DNA from: Diadema setosum
Taxonomy: Eukaryota; Echinodermata; Echinoidea; Diadematoida; Diadematidae
Direction of reading: 5' to 3'
Assembly: GCF_964275005.1 (NCBI RefSeq)
Contig: NC_092698.1
Coordinates: forward strand, 30,095,246 to 30,159,245
Length of the DNA: 64,000 nucleotides
A program made the position numbers and the translations under genes. Below, in pieces: positions 40,570 through 51,609 of this stretch. Positions within the stretch are counted from its first letter, which is position 1. Each line of letters begins with the position of its first letter. The notes under the pieces were generated by a model. The model did not search any database. It was not told the origin of the DNA and saw nothing but the letters and a program-made list of their open reading frames with translations.

Positions 40570-42055
40570 AACTTATTTGTTTAAAGCCGAATACGATAAA
40601 TGAATTAGCTGAATAAAGCTGAACTAAAGGTAAATCACTCACGTAAAATGCAGTACATGGGACCACACAAACTGACCTGCGTTCAAATGTACGAGTTTTT
40701 CGCTTTAACAGTAACAAGGTTAGGTCAAAACTTGTCCAACCTGAATCTATTGCAACTTCCGTTTGTTTTACAGCTTGAATACATGTGTAACTTACTTTTT
40801 AAAGACCGAATGGATTCGCAGTTGGTCTGTTCCTCGTACAATATGACAGTAGACAAAAAAGAAACGTATTTGTGCCTGAATCTCTTCGAGTGTCATGGGG
40901 AAGGGCGCCGCCAAGCGTTGAGTCTGTAAAATGGCTCATGATTAAATAAAAATTATGAAAATGGCTAGCTGTGTATCATAATTATGGAGCAGTAATCCTG
41001 GGGGCAGTGCAAACAAACTCCATCCTCGCATCCTCATTTTATTGGATCATACAGTTCCTTAGTTCTCCCGTAAGTTCTTGTAATATTGTATCAGCAAATT
41101 GTAGTCCTACAAAAATAAGTTTTCTTTAAATTACAAAAAGAGAGTTATTCATATTTGTAGGCCTATATGATCGCAGTTCTTGGCTCATAGTTATTCTTTA
41201 CTTCATGAACTTAATTAAAAATTATGATTTGAACATCATACAGGAAGCATTCATTATGTTCAAGTACATTCAGGATCAACGTCCATCATCTTTTGATAAC
41301 ATATTTAGGCTCAACACTTCTGTTCATTCTTACCCTAATACGCGCATAATATCTATGTAGAAATGTCCATCTTATACGAATCCCAAGGTAGTACTATCAG
41401 TGACTCGATCACAAATCTATCAGATATTCGGGTCCGGACATTTGGAATAATCTTCCCGACAATAAAGTCTTGTTCAACTATTTACTCCATAAAAACTACA
41501 CTTTAAGCGACATTTGATACAATTATGTGCTCCTTGCTCATTAAGTTGAAAATTATACTGTAGGCTTATAATAGTTGTTTTTTAATCTCTATTTTCAGCA
41601 TTCAACTTCATTTTGTACCCACACCTGCAAAGTACTGCATTGCACTCAATGATCACAAAATTTCCCTCAAGAGAGTTGTGTCGTCGGCGGATAGTATAGG
41701 TTTTCAATGAGATCCCATCCATTTCAAGCTTAATCTCTCACGATTGTGGTCTCCTGCATCCAAATATCTCTGATATCTACTAGAAAATATTTACTACTAT
41801 ACGTCTCTTGTATATGTTTACTGCGCAATACTATTATTTTTGTTTATCTATTCGGGGTTTTTTTAATGTTATGATTATCATTATAAATCATTGCACTTGT
41901 TATTCTTTGTCTTTGAAATTTGCTTTCAATTTGTCTTGGATTGAATGCAGAAGTCAATCAATGATTGAATCAATCAAGCATACAAACAAACAAACTCCCC
42001 CTCCCCTGAAAACAAAAACCAAACAACTTGGCAGAAAAAAAAAAGCCTCTGGATA
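40570..42055. other. Spacer with no supported gene
   Basis: AT-rich. A 93-codon plus-strand frame at 40648-40929 shows no motif I recognise and no splice context. Confidence 0.5.
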
Positions 42056-42065
42056 GGGTTATACA

Positions 42066-42256
42066 GTTCGTTATTCCGAAGATTCGTTATTCCGAAGGTC
42101 CGTTAATCCGAAAATGAAACAAAGCTCGTTATTCCGAAGGTTCGTTAATCCGAAAATGAAACAAAGCTCGTTATTCCGAAGGTTCGTTAATCCGAAAATG
42201 AAATAAAGCTCGTTATTCCGAAGGTTGGTTACGGACCCTATTTCATTTCGGATCAA
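42066..42256. repeat. 42-bp tandem repeat with an inverted end
   Basis: The unit CTCGTTATTCCGAAGGTTCG + TTAATCCGAAAATGAAACAAAG repeats with a 42-bp period about three and a half times; 14-codon periodicity leaves an open minus-strand frame. The right end (CATTTCGGATCAACGAACCTT) is the inverse of the unit. This is likely the repeated terminal region of a small DNA element. Confidence 0.85.
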
Positions 42257-42259
42257 CGA

Positions 42260-43215
42260 ACCTTTGGGCTAGCTGACCTATAGCTGATGACAGAAGAGGA
42301 CACAAATCTCAGTTTAAAACGATCGACGTAAAATAAAGAAGAGTGTGATGCCTCGGAAGTGCAAACGACAGGTGAGCAAAAGGAAGAACAATATTATTCA
42401 AGCACCGAGGTATGGATTTTGAAAGTGAGAACGATAGGTGAGCAGAAAGTTATAAAATTCTCAAAGAAGGAAACTTTTCTAGACATTAATAGATGGATTA
42501 ATGTCGAAAGAGTTGACCCGTAATACATCATGCCCGCCTCCTAAAGAAATTTAAATGAAAATCTAAAAAAGGATAAGAAAAAAAAATATTTACATTATTT
42601 TTGAAACCCAGTCTGTAAATCTCTTAGATAAAAACATCAAAATATACCCATATTACTTGATGTGCATTTTTGCCAAAGACCAGTCATATGTCATCGGGAA
42701 CAATAATTCATGTTCAAATTGTTTTACATGTATTGAAGATGTATTCCACCTCTTTTTTTTTTATATATGAATTGGTGATAATTAATTTCATTTTATCTTA
42801 TTCTATGAAAGAGAGTTAGGCATTTTACGTACTTTGTAAACATAGCTTATATACTTTGCAAAGAGTATAATCAACCAACTGAGACACAATGTTGAAACAC
42901 ATGTTTAGGATAATCTTCATTTTTTATTTTATTTTATTTGATTTATTTCTGCATTCAATCAAATACAAATTAAATACAAATTTCAAAAGCACAAAGACAA
43001 AGAATAGCAAGTGCAGTGATATAAAACGATAATAAAACAGTACCGTACATAGATACACATAAGCAACCATTGAGCGGTACATACATACACAGAAACACAA
43101 AATAAAATATACAGTATTTTTCAGTAAATAACATAAATGATTTAATGCAGGAGACCGCCATCGTTAGCGATTAATCTTGAAATGGATGGTGCCTCATAAA
43201 AAGACTACTGTAGTA
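42260..43215. other. Spacer with no supported gene
   Basis: AT-rich. TTTATTTTATTTTATTTGAT near 42920 followed by an A-rich stretch resembles a retroposon 3' tail on the minus strand, but I cannot assign it. Confidence 0.45.
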
Positions 43216-43220
43216 TCCAA

Positions 43221-46059
43221 CGGCGTAAATCCATACTGAGGAGTGGGGGGGATGATCGGCGATAGTCACCATCACCACGATTACAAGCCCATAACCGAAC
43301 CGGCGCAGCCTTGAGGGGGACGGGGGGTGAGAGAAGCTTGGTAACCCCCCCCCCTCCCCCCCCCCCACACACACACACACACTTTACAGGGATCGGATGT
43401 CTCACTCTTTTGCATGAAATATAAAGTGGGAGGAGAGTGATATATTTCTGACAAACTGTTACAAGCGAGCTTGAAAAATTTGACATTTTACAGTCCCAAA
43501 ACTGCAGTTTGTGACTGTATTTTGTCCGCTTTGGAAATTAAGGGGGGGGGGCACCGGGTGAAACTGCCGGCAATTACTGACAGCAACATCAAAAGAATGG
43601 CATAACAATTAAATGCGAGCGAGCGAAGCGAGCGAGCTTGAAAATTTTGACATTTTACAGTAAAAAAGCTGCCATTTTGGGCTGTATTTTTTCGCTTTGG
43701 AAATTAAGGGGGGCGCACAGAGCGCATCTGCTGGCACGTACTGGCAGCAACATCAGGAGAATGGCATAACGATTAATGCGAGCGAGCGAAGCGAGTGAGC
43801 TTGAAAACCTTGACATTTTACAGTCCCAAAACTGTCGTTTGTAGCTTTATTTTTAGCTTTGGAAATTAAGGGGGAGCACCGGGCGAAAACTGGTGGCAAT
43901 TACTGGCAGCAACATCATGAGAATGGCATAATGATTAAATGCGAGTGTGCGAAGCGAGCGAGCTTGAAAATTTTGACATCTTACAGTCCCCAAAACTGCC
44001 ATTTGTAGTTATATTTTTCGCTTTGGAAATTAAAGGGGACGCACCGGGCACAACTGCTGTCAATAACTGGCAGCAACATCAGGAGAATGCCATAGCGATT
44101 AAATGCGAGCGAGCGGAGCAAGCGAGCCTTAAAATTTTGACATTTTGCAATCCCAGAAAATGTCGTTTGTAGCTGCATTTTTTCGCTTTGGAAATTAAGG
44201 GGAGGCACACCGGGCGAAAACTGCTGGCAATTACTGGCAGCAACATCAGGAGAATGGCATAATGATTGAGCGAGTGAGCGGAGCGAGCGAGTTTCAAAAT
44301 TTTGACTTATTACAGTCCCAAAACTGCCGTCTGTAGCTTTATTTTTAGCTTTGGAAATTAAGGGGGGCACCGGGTGAAACTGCTGGCAATTACTGACAGC
44401 AACATCAAGAGAATGGCATAACAATAAAATGCGAGGGAGCGAAGCGAGCGAGCTTGAAAATTTTGGCTTTTTACAGTAAAAAAACTGCCGTTTTTTGCTG
44501 TATTTTTTTCGCTTTGGAAATTAAGGGGGCGCACAGGGCGCAACTGCTGGCAGTTCGTACTGGTAGCAACATCAGGAGAATGGCATAACGATTAAATGCG
44601 AGCGAGCGAAGCGAGTGAGCTTGAAAATGTTGACATTTTACAGTCCCCCAAACTGTCGTTTGTTGCTGCATTTTTTCGCTTTGGAAATTAAGGGGGAGCA
44701 CCGGGCGAAAACTGCTGGCAATTACTGGCAGCAACATCAGGAGAATGGCATAATGATTAAATGCGAGCGAGCGAAGCGAGCGAGCTTCAAAATTTTGACT
44801 TATTACAGTCCCAAAACTGCCGTTTGTAGCTATATTTTTCGCTTTGGAAATTAAGGGGGAGCACCGGGCGAAAACTGCTGGCAATAACTGGCAGCAACAT
44901 CAGGAGAATGGCATAATGATTAAATGCGAGCGAGCGAAGCGAGCGAGCTTCAAAATTTTGACTTATTATAGTCCCAAAACTGCCGTTTGTAGCTATATTT
45001 TTCGCTTTGGAAATTAAGGGGGGGGGGGGAGCACCGGGCGAAAACTGCTCGCAATAACTGGCAGCAACATCAGGAGAATGGCATAATGATTAAATGCGAG
45101 TGAGTGAAGCGAGCTTCAAAATTTTGACATCTTACAGTCCCAAAACTGCCGTTTGTTGCTATGTTTTTCGCTGTGGAGATTAAGGGGTGAGCACCGGGCG
45201 AAAACTGCTGGCAATTACTGGCAGCAACATCATGAGAATGGCATAACGATTAAATGCGAGTGTGCGAAGCGAGCGAGCTTGAAAATTTTGACATCTTACA
45301 GTCCCCAAAACTGCTATTTGTAGCTATATTTTTCGCTTTGGAAATTAAAGTGGACGCACCGGGCACAACACTGCTGTCAATCACTGGCAGCAACATCAGG
45401 AGAATGCCATAGCGATTAAATGCGAGCGAGCGGAGCAAGCGAGCCTTAAAATTTTGACATTTTGCAATCCCAGAAAATGTCGTTTGTAGCTGTACTTTTT
45501 CGCTTTGGAAATTAAGGGGAGGCACACCGGGCGAAAACTGCTGGCAATTACTGGCAGCAACATCAGGAGAATGGCATAATGATTAAATCCGAGCGAGCGG
45601 AGCGAGCGAGCTTCAAAATTTCGACTTATTACAGTCCCAAAACTGCCGTTTGTAGCTTTATTTTTAGCTTTGGAAATTAAGGGGGAGCACCGGGCGAAAA
45701 CTGCTGGCATTTTATGGCAGCAACATCATGAGAATGGCATAATGATTAAATGCGAGTGTGCGAAGCGAGCGAGCTTGAAAAATTTAGACATCTTACAGTC
45801 CCCCAAACTGCAATTTGTAGCTATATTTTTCGCTTTGGAGATTAGGGGGGGGGCGCACCGGGCGCAACTGCTGTCAATCACTGGTAGCAACATCAGGGGA
45901 ATGGCTTTCATAGCGCTTAAATGCGAGCGAGCGGAGCGAGCGAGCTTTAAAATTTTGACATTTTACACCCCCAAAACTGCCGTTTTTAGCTATATTTTTG
46001 CGATTTGGTTTGTCCCACTTTTATGGGGGAACCATCCCCCCCCCCCCCATCGACGCCTC
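43221..46059. mobile_element. Possible element with G-rich inverted ends carrying the satellite array
   Basis: The left side reads GGCGTAAATCC then GGAGTGGGGGGGATGATC; the right side of the array reads back as GGCGTCGATGGGGGGGGG then GGATGGTTCC. Further GGCGT-type G-rich ends, read inward on the same strand, lie near 46373 (GGGGCGTCGAAAATATCTCG) and 46890 (GGGCGTAAATCCCGGGGGGG). The array could be the expanded interior of one such element, with other decayed copies next to it. No transposase and no clear target duplication were found, so this remains a hypothesis. Confidence 0.4.
43465..46012. repeat. Satellite array, about 16 units of ~162 bp
   Basis: Each unit has GCGAGCGAGCGAAGCGAGCG, then TTGAAAATTTTGACATTTTA, CAGTCCCAAAACTGCCGTTT, CGCTTTGGAAATTAAGGGGG, GCACCGGGCG, CTGGCAATTACTGGCAGCAA and CATCAGGAGAATGGCATAA. 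Landmarks recur near 43587, 43749, 43912, 44073, 44243, 44400, 44567, 44734, 44896, 45067, 45227, 45395, 45558, 45721 and 45888, giving periods of 157-171 bp. Minus-strand ORFs with repeated MLLPVIASSF-like peptides come from the repeat. Their frame is not kept across units, so I do not call a gene. Confidence 0.95.
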
Positions 46060-46628
46060 TGCATATGAGGGAGCTTTTGTTAAGTGAAAGATATGCTGCA
46101 CACTCTTTGACAAATTAGGGAAATATACGTCAATCTCAACAGTGTACTTATCGAAAGGGATCCAGTATAGCGGAGCTTTTGCATGTTTATGATTGCAATT
46201 CAACGATTTGGTGCATAGTTCTGGCGGTATTTGGACAATAATTCCATTAAGAAAGTTCGAAATTTGTCCTCATCTCGGAAATTGCTTGGGGGATAAATGA
46301 TTTGCCTGCCTAAACACTTTTGTAGGGGCGGGGCAAATGCCCTTTGCCCCCCCCCCCCCGAGATATTTTCGACGCCCCTGATCTTCCCTGTGTATACCCA
46401 TAGATGTATCTTGACTGAATTATCAGTCACTGTCGTTCCTCATGAATGATTCAGGAAATGGAGGGGGTTCAATTATGGCAATATAGTTTTGTTATTGATT
46501 GTTTGTTTGTTTTCGTACATATTTTGCAGATGGTCCCAAGTTACTCTCGTCTTAGCATGTTTACATGTAGGCCTACACTATTTGACGTTGTCAACGTCTG
46601 AGCCATACCTTACAGTGTATGTCCATGT

Positions 46629-46660
46629 CCGCGAGCGAGCGAAGCGAGCGAGCGCTTGAG
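46629..46660. repeat. Isolated copy of the satellite's GCGAGCGA motif
   Basis: GCGAGCGAGCGAAGCGAGCG followed by CTTGAGAAAATTATGC resembles the start of a satellite unit, some 620 bp beyond the array end. It suggests a wider spread of the unit or another carrier element. Confidence 0.65.
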
Positions 46661-47125
46661 AAAATTATGCATTCGATTTCCTACAAGATAGAATACTGTT
46701 CAGCTCTGTTACCTGTCTGAAGGCCGGCGTACAAACGTCATGCAATATGCCAAAATTGATACAATCACATTTCTGCTTCCTCCATTTTTTTTCTTCAAAA
46801 TTCAGGGGGGGATGATTGTACAGGCCATCCCCCCCTCCTCCATTTCAGGGGGGGATATATCCCCCCCATCCCCCCCGGGATTTACGCCCATGTATCCGGC
46901 GACACAATTCTCTTGGAGTGGGTGCGGTGCAGTTGCAGGTGTGGGTGCAAAATGCAGTTGAAGGAAGAAAATAGAAATTGAATAAAAATAACTATCATTC
47001 ACCAAAAACATATGGGAGCATATGATTTGGGAACAAAGATCATTCTGTAACCAGCTCGTTTAATACGTCTACATAAAGTGCCACGCATTGAGAAAATTCG
47101 TCATTTCTGTCTTTTCTCATTTCTA

Positions 47126-47196
47126 AAAGCGCTTAGAGACTTGAATGTAATTTGCGCTCTATAAAAATGGTTTATTATTATCATTATTATTATTTC
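47126..47196 (+). repeat. Retroposon-type 3' tail (GCGCT...TATAAA...TTATTATTATT)
   Basis: AAGCGCTTAGAGACTTGAAT, then GCGCTCTATAAAAATGG and a (TTA)n-like tail. This pattern is common at the 3' end of LINE/SINE families in aquatic animals. The body upstream is not recognisable, so it is a heavily truncated insert. Assignment is from memory of the motif. Confidence 0.5.
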
Positions 47197-47474
47197 GAGT
47201 TGGTAAAGCATGGCAGTTTTTTTAAAGACTTTTCACATAGTATATTTTCTCATGATATAGGGAAATTTCATAACCCGAGTTAACGTATATAGTCGGATGG
47301 TAAAATCTTATCGTTTATCTCTTTTATAAGTGTGTAGGACTCTTGAATATGGAACTCTTCATAATATAACTGAATTATCTAAATTTCTAATTTGAACAAC
47401 TTAATCAAAGACGTCAATGGAAATTTCAGAGCATAGTATTATAATGTCTATGAGCAAAAGCAATGTATAGGCCT

Positions 47475-47478
<4 letters not shown>

Positions 47479-47530
<52 letters not shown>
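47479..47530. repeat. (GT)n microsatellite
   Basis: About 52 bp of uninterrupted GT. The surrounding 46900-48590 sequence is spacer with no supported gene. Confidence 0.9.
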
Positions 47531-47534
<4 letters not shown>

Positions 47535-48599
47535 TGTTGTTCTCGTAGGTCATATCATTATAATTGGAAGGGCGGGAGGACGATTAGGCCCTACCACATT
47601 CACTATCCCCGTTGTAGATAACCTCATTTTGGACGTTAAAGAATAATGCATTCTTATTTTATGGAGTTTTCGCAGATTTCATGCAATGTTATAAATAGCT
47701 ATGGTGAGTGTAATATTTATCATAGGACCTATATCACGGTCCGCCATCTTATCACACTCAATAGGTGACTGCCTGCTTTTGATGTTAAATTAGCTGGTCA
47801 TGCATAATGATAAAAATCAAAGGTTTCGTTTAGACTTGGTCTATATACTCGAATGGTAAGTATGAATGTCAGGGGTAAAATTCCCAAGGAGAAATGCCCG
47901 AGGTAATAATGTCAAAGTAGTAATGAACGGTAGAAGGTTAGTTTTAAATAAAAGAGAGAAAAAAAAGTCAAGAGGTAACATTTCCAGGGGAAAAATATCG
48001 GAGGTAAAGATGTCAGAAATAACAGTATGAAAGTCTTAAATGCAGATGTAAATTTCAAAAGTAAAAGGAAACTCAACAAAAATATCAGCCCAACTTTTAT
48101 ACAATGTACTACGAAAATTCAATATCGAATATATAGATTATCAGTTTGAGCAGAAAAGGCACGTAGAAGTGTAATGAATACAGGGACAGAGCATACACCT
48201 TGTTTCCTAATGTAAGAAGTGCCGATCGTAAATTATAATCACGATCATACAACATTACTGTTTTTACATCAGCGATCATTGTTTAAATCATTTTGTTCTC
48301 ACGTTACCCCGACTGCGATGTCTTGAAACAATTTTAGCTAGTAGTTCTTTTTGCGACAGGTCGACTAACAGCGCTGTCTTCACCGTATCAGCCGTGTATT
48401 CCCGTAAATACTTTGATATCTCACAATCAGTCAAACATGCTGGCGAAACATTAAAATATAGCGAAAAGTACAGTATCTGTTTATGCTCAATGTCAGGGTA
48501 CTATATTTTCGAGACTGGTTTGGAACCTTTCAATCCCCGTGAAAGCGACCCCAAACCTATATGGTTTTTGTACTAAAGAGGGCGGTCTATAATTTCCCT

Positions 48600-49133
48600 T
48601 TGGTGAGATTGATGAATGGCCACGGCGTGAGTTGCTCTCCGAAACGGCGCAGGGAAGGACCTTTTCGTTTTTCGTGTGGATACAGCAGCATGATGAATGG
48701 AGCTAGCGAGTGAATCGAGGGTTCGCGATGTGCATGCTATGCATGGTCGGCAAGCTAGCTTAGCACAGCGTCTTGAATTTGATTCAACCGAACTGCGTGT
48801 ACCCACGGGATGCGGGGTCGGCGGTCACTCAGGCGAAACCTTCGGCAACTTCAATCCCGTAACGTTCTCAAGCTTCAGACAAACACGCCTTATGTGGAGA
48901 TTGTTAAGTAAATAATCCCCCTTTTGGTAAATGTAACTGAGTAAAGTGTCGGTCAAATAGGTTGTCCCAGTAATTGATATTCTCAGCGTATATGGCAACA
49001 GACATTAGCGAAAACTCGAAGGACTCCCGGGCCGCCAGACCCCGCGTGGTCGTCAATCGGCATCCTGTAGACAGAAGGAACCTCGCGACATTCGCGTAGC
49101 GGCAAAGAATCAAATTTCAAGCTGTCGGCGAGG
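48600..49133 (+). promoter_or_regulatory. GC-richer island ending in a consensus donor; possible promoter and non-coding first exon
   Basis: This stretch is visibly richer in GC and CpG than its surroundings and ends GTCGGCGAG|GTAAGT, a perfect donor. Starts are either short or stop before the donor; for example the ATG at 48992 (MATDISENSKDSRAARPRVV) runs 35 codons to a TAG at about 49095-49097. If the donor is used, the exon is untranslated or carries an upstream ORF, and the gene must continue to the right. I could not find a convincing coding exon in the next 15 kb. An unrelated GC-rich stretch is the alternative. Confidence 0.35.
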
Positions 49134-49139
49134 TAAGTA

Positions 49140-51566
49140 CGGTACACATTTTGAGAAGTGTCTGTTTGCAACTTGCCATTGTCTCTGGAAAATAATCTAC
49201 ACAAAGACAAAATATGAGATTCAGCAGTTGCAGTATTTCTATCAATCTAAATTCATATCCCGCAGGCCCGAAGTTTGCTTTGTTCAGATTGGAGGTGCAG
49301 TGACAATATTGAGTCTGTAATTTAGCTGTTGACTTGTGTCAGTTTATGATTCATTTTAGAAGTAGAAATCTGTGCATTCACTAAATAAATCCCAATGTTG
49401 CATTTTGGCTAAATTATGATGTGCCATTGCCTACTAGTCTATCAAATTCTTGGACTTGTGAATTTTTTATTAAAGGATTAATTGTTAGACGTGTATGATT
49501 ATGAATGAAGTAACTAAACACAGCCCAGTCGCTGTATATGTGCTTCGCACAGCGTCTGGTCGGCTATGAATGAAGTAGACCATTGCCTAGGCACTATCAC
49601 TATAAAAAGGCCTGTTTGTATGGTAAAATTACTTATTAGGTCAGTCAGATATATAATGACAGCAATAGGCAAAAAGGGTGACTTCTGTACAGCGACAAGA
49701 CTGTGTAGATACAGACATAGAACAAGATTTAGGTAACAGCACAAACTCAGCACTCCAGCAGTCACCAAAGAAGAACTTAACAGAAGTTCCCAATGGTTGC
49801 CCTTGTTAACAATAATCATTGCTGTATAACATACACAGCCCTGTCATGTGTCAGCTGTCGCTGTACAGAAGTGGTGCTTCGCACAGCATCTGGTCAGGCT
49901 ACAGGCCCTGTACTGCTGTAGTGTATAATGTAGTATAGACCTTCAGTCACTCTGTTATTTGACTGAGTTTGCCAAAACTGTCAAGTTTGTTGTCATCAGG
50001 CTGCATATTCTACAATGTTCTTGTGACTGAAAATATGAAAAGTATGAAATAAGTATGGCGTGAAATTTGTCATCATCAGTGAGTCCTGTCATTTGTGCAA
50101 TTCTATCAAGTACTTGTATCATGGCATCTAGTATCTAAAACTTTAGATTTTATGGGGAATTGGATCATTTGATGGTAGCATTACTTGCATAGAATTCCTT
50201 GTTGGTATATGTGATTTGCAGCGGTATCTTCAATGTGTACCCAAAATTAAGTTGATGTGCCATAAAGAGCAATTTTACCATTTTTGAAAACTATCACTAT
50301 ATCAGATGGATTGGAACTAATGGGTAAAAGTGGGAAGGATAGATTTTAGTGTTCAAGTTCTTTGAAATATTGTTTTACATTGTTGATGGACTTCTTGAAT
50401 AGAAACAAGAGACATGAAACAGGCATGTGTAGTTGTATTCAGTTACTATGATGATTTTACAGAATGATCGTCGTTCTGAAAATATCATGTCATGCACACA
50501 AGATTTGCACATAATTCATAGTGTATCTTGATGTAAGTTTAAAAAAAAAAAGCATTTTCATTCGTTGCTTTTATATCTCTGCTGTTATCTAAAATGACTG
50601 CTTGTTAGCCAGGTTTCCCCTTAAAACCCCCCTAGAACTGTCATTGGTTTAGATAATTAGCTCATGTGATGAAGCATTTGATCAAAATCATAGATTATTA
50701 CTACCAACATCATTTAGCAAGGAAAGCTGTGGTGGTAAGATATACGCTTATTAAAATGCACAATTAAGTTTCGTTTACATCTCATTCGCATTGCACCAGT
50801 AGCACTAGTATACAGAGGCATATATCTGATTCTCAAATGGGTGGTGATAGGTTTGATGTTATTCAGATTAAAGTTTTGCCTAAATGGGAATAGTATAGTA
50901 TATCATAGTCAAAAACGATGATTGTTAAGGCCACAGAAGTCATATGATACCAAGTCAATGAAAAATCACCAACGAGCATTTGTGTGTGTGTGTGTGTGTG
51001 CAAGAAATGTCTTTGAAAGCAAAGACAGTGATCTCAGAAGGCACATTGTGTATTTTAAGATGATGGGCAGGACTTCTCAAAGGAAGTTTTTGAAGGTGGC
51101 ACAAATACAGAAGGCTCATCCTATTTCAGGCTCTCTAGGCTGGCGCAAAATTACTGGATGCAAATTGCGGTCTCAAGGTCCAGTAAACACCAAGCCACAC
51201 CACGTAGCCATACTCCTTTTCAGCTCTAAATATTTTTCCACAATAGCCTAGTTGTTGAAGAGAGAGAGAGGGAGAGAAATCACTTTCCTTTTCTACCCTC
51301 TACCTCTTTGTCTTTGCTTTCCGTACGAAGAGTACGAAAAGAATAAAAAAAAAACAAAAAAACGCCTCCCTGCTGAGTCGAGTTGCCTGGAGCAGTAGAC
51401 TTACTGGGATTTACTTTGTAGGGTGTCTTCCTGTAAAATAGCTGCAGGAGTAAACCACAAGATGACTCCAGAAATGCAGGAATGGTACACGTACAGCACT
51501 CCACACTAAATTTTCAGGGAGGTGATCCCACCTCCCTGTTTATATGAAGCATGGAAAAACACTCAT

Positions 51567-51570
<4 letters not shown>
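49140..51570. other. Possible intron or spacer, no coding exon recognised
   Basis: Two related short segments, GTGCTTCGCACAGCGTCTGGTC near 49540 (first 20 bases conserved) and GTGCTTCGCACAGCATCTGG near 49872, suggest an old duplicate element. A hairpin CAGGGAGGTG/CACCTCCCTG lies at 51515-51540. No gene is evident. Confidence 0.45.
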
Positions 51571-51602
<32 letters not shown>

Positions 51603-51609
51603 ACACACA
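51571..51609. repeat. (CA)n microsatellite
   Basis: CA dinucleotides with a single CATACA interruption, followed by AACAACAACAA. Confidence 0.9.

Noticed and set aside
43981-45911. Minus-strand ORFs of 60-147 codons with repeated MLLPVIASSF and RSLAFNRYAIL peptides, resembling a repeat protein.
   Set aside because: They are the satellite read on the minus strand. Unit lengths of 157-171 bp do not keep one frame, and no single ORF covers the array.
43465-46012. CRISPR array, because of regular spaced repeats.
   Set aside because: Whole units repeat without unique spacers, the unit is ~162 bp, and the genome is eukaryotic with spliced genes.
48992-49097. N-terminal coding exon MATDISENSKDSRAARPRVV.
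   Set aside because: The frame stops about 35 bp before the donor, so it cannot be spliced into a longer protein as read. It is kept only as a possible upstream ORF.
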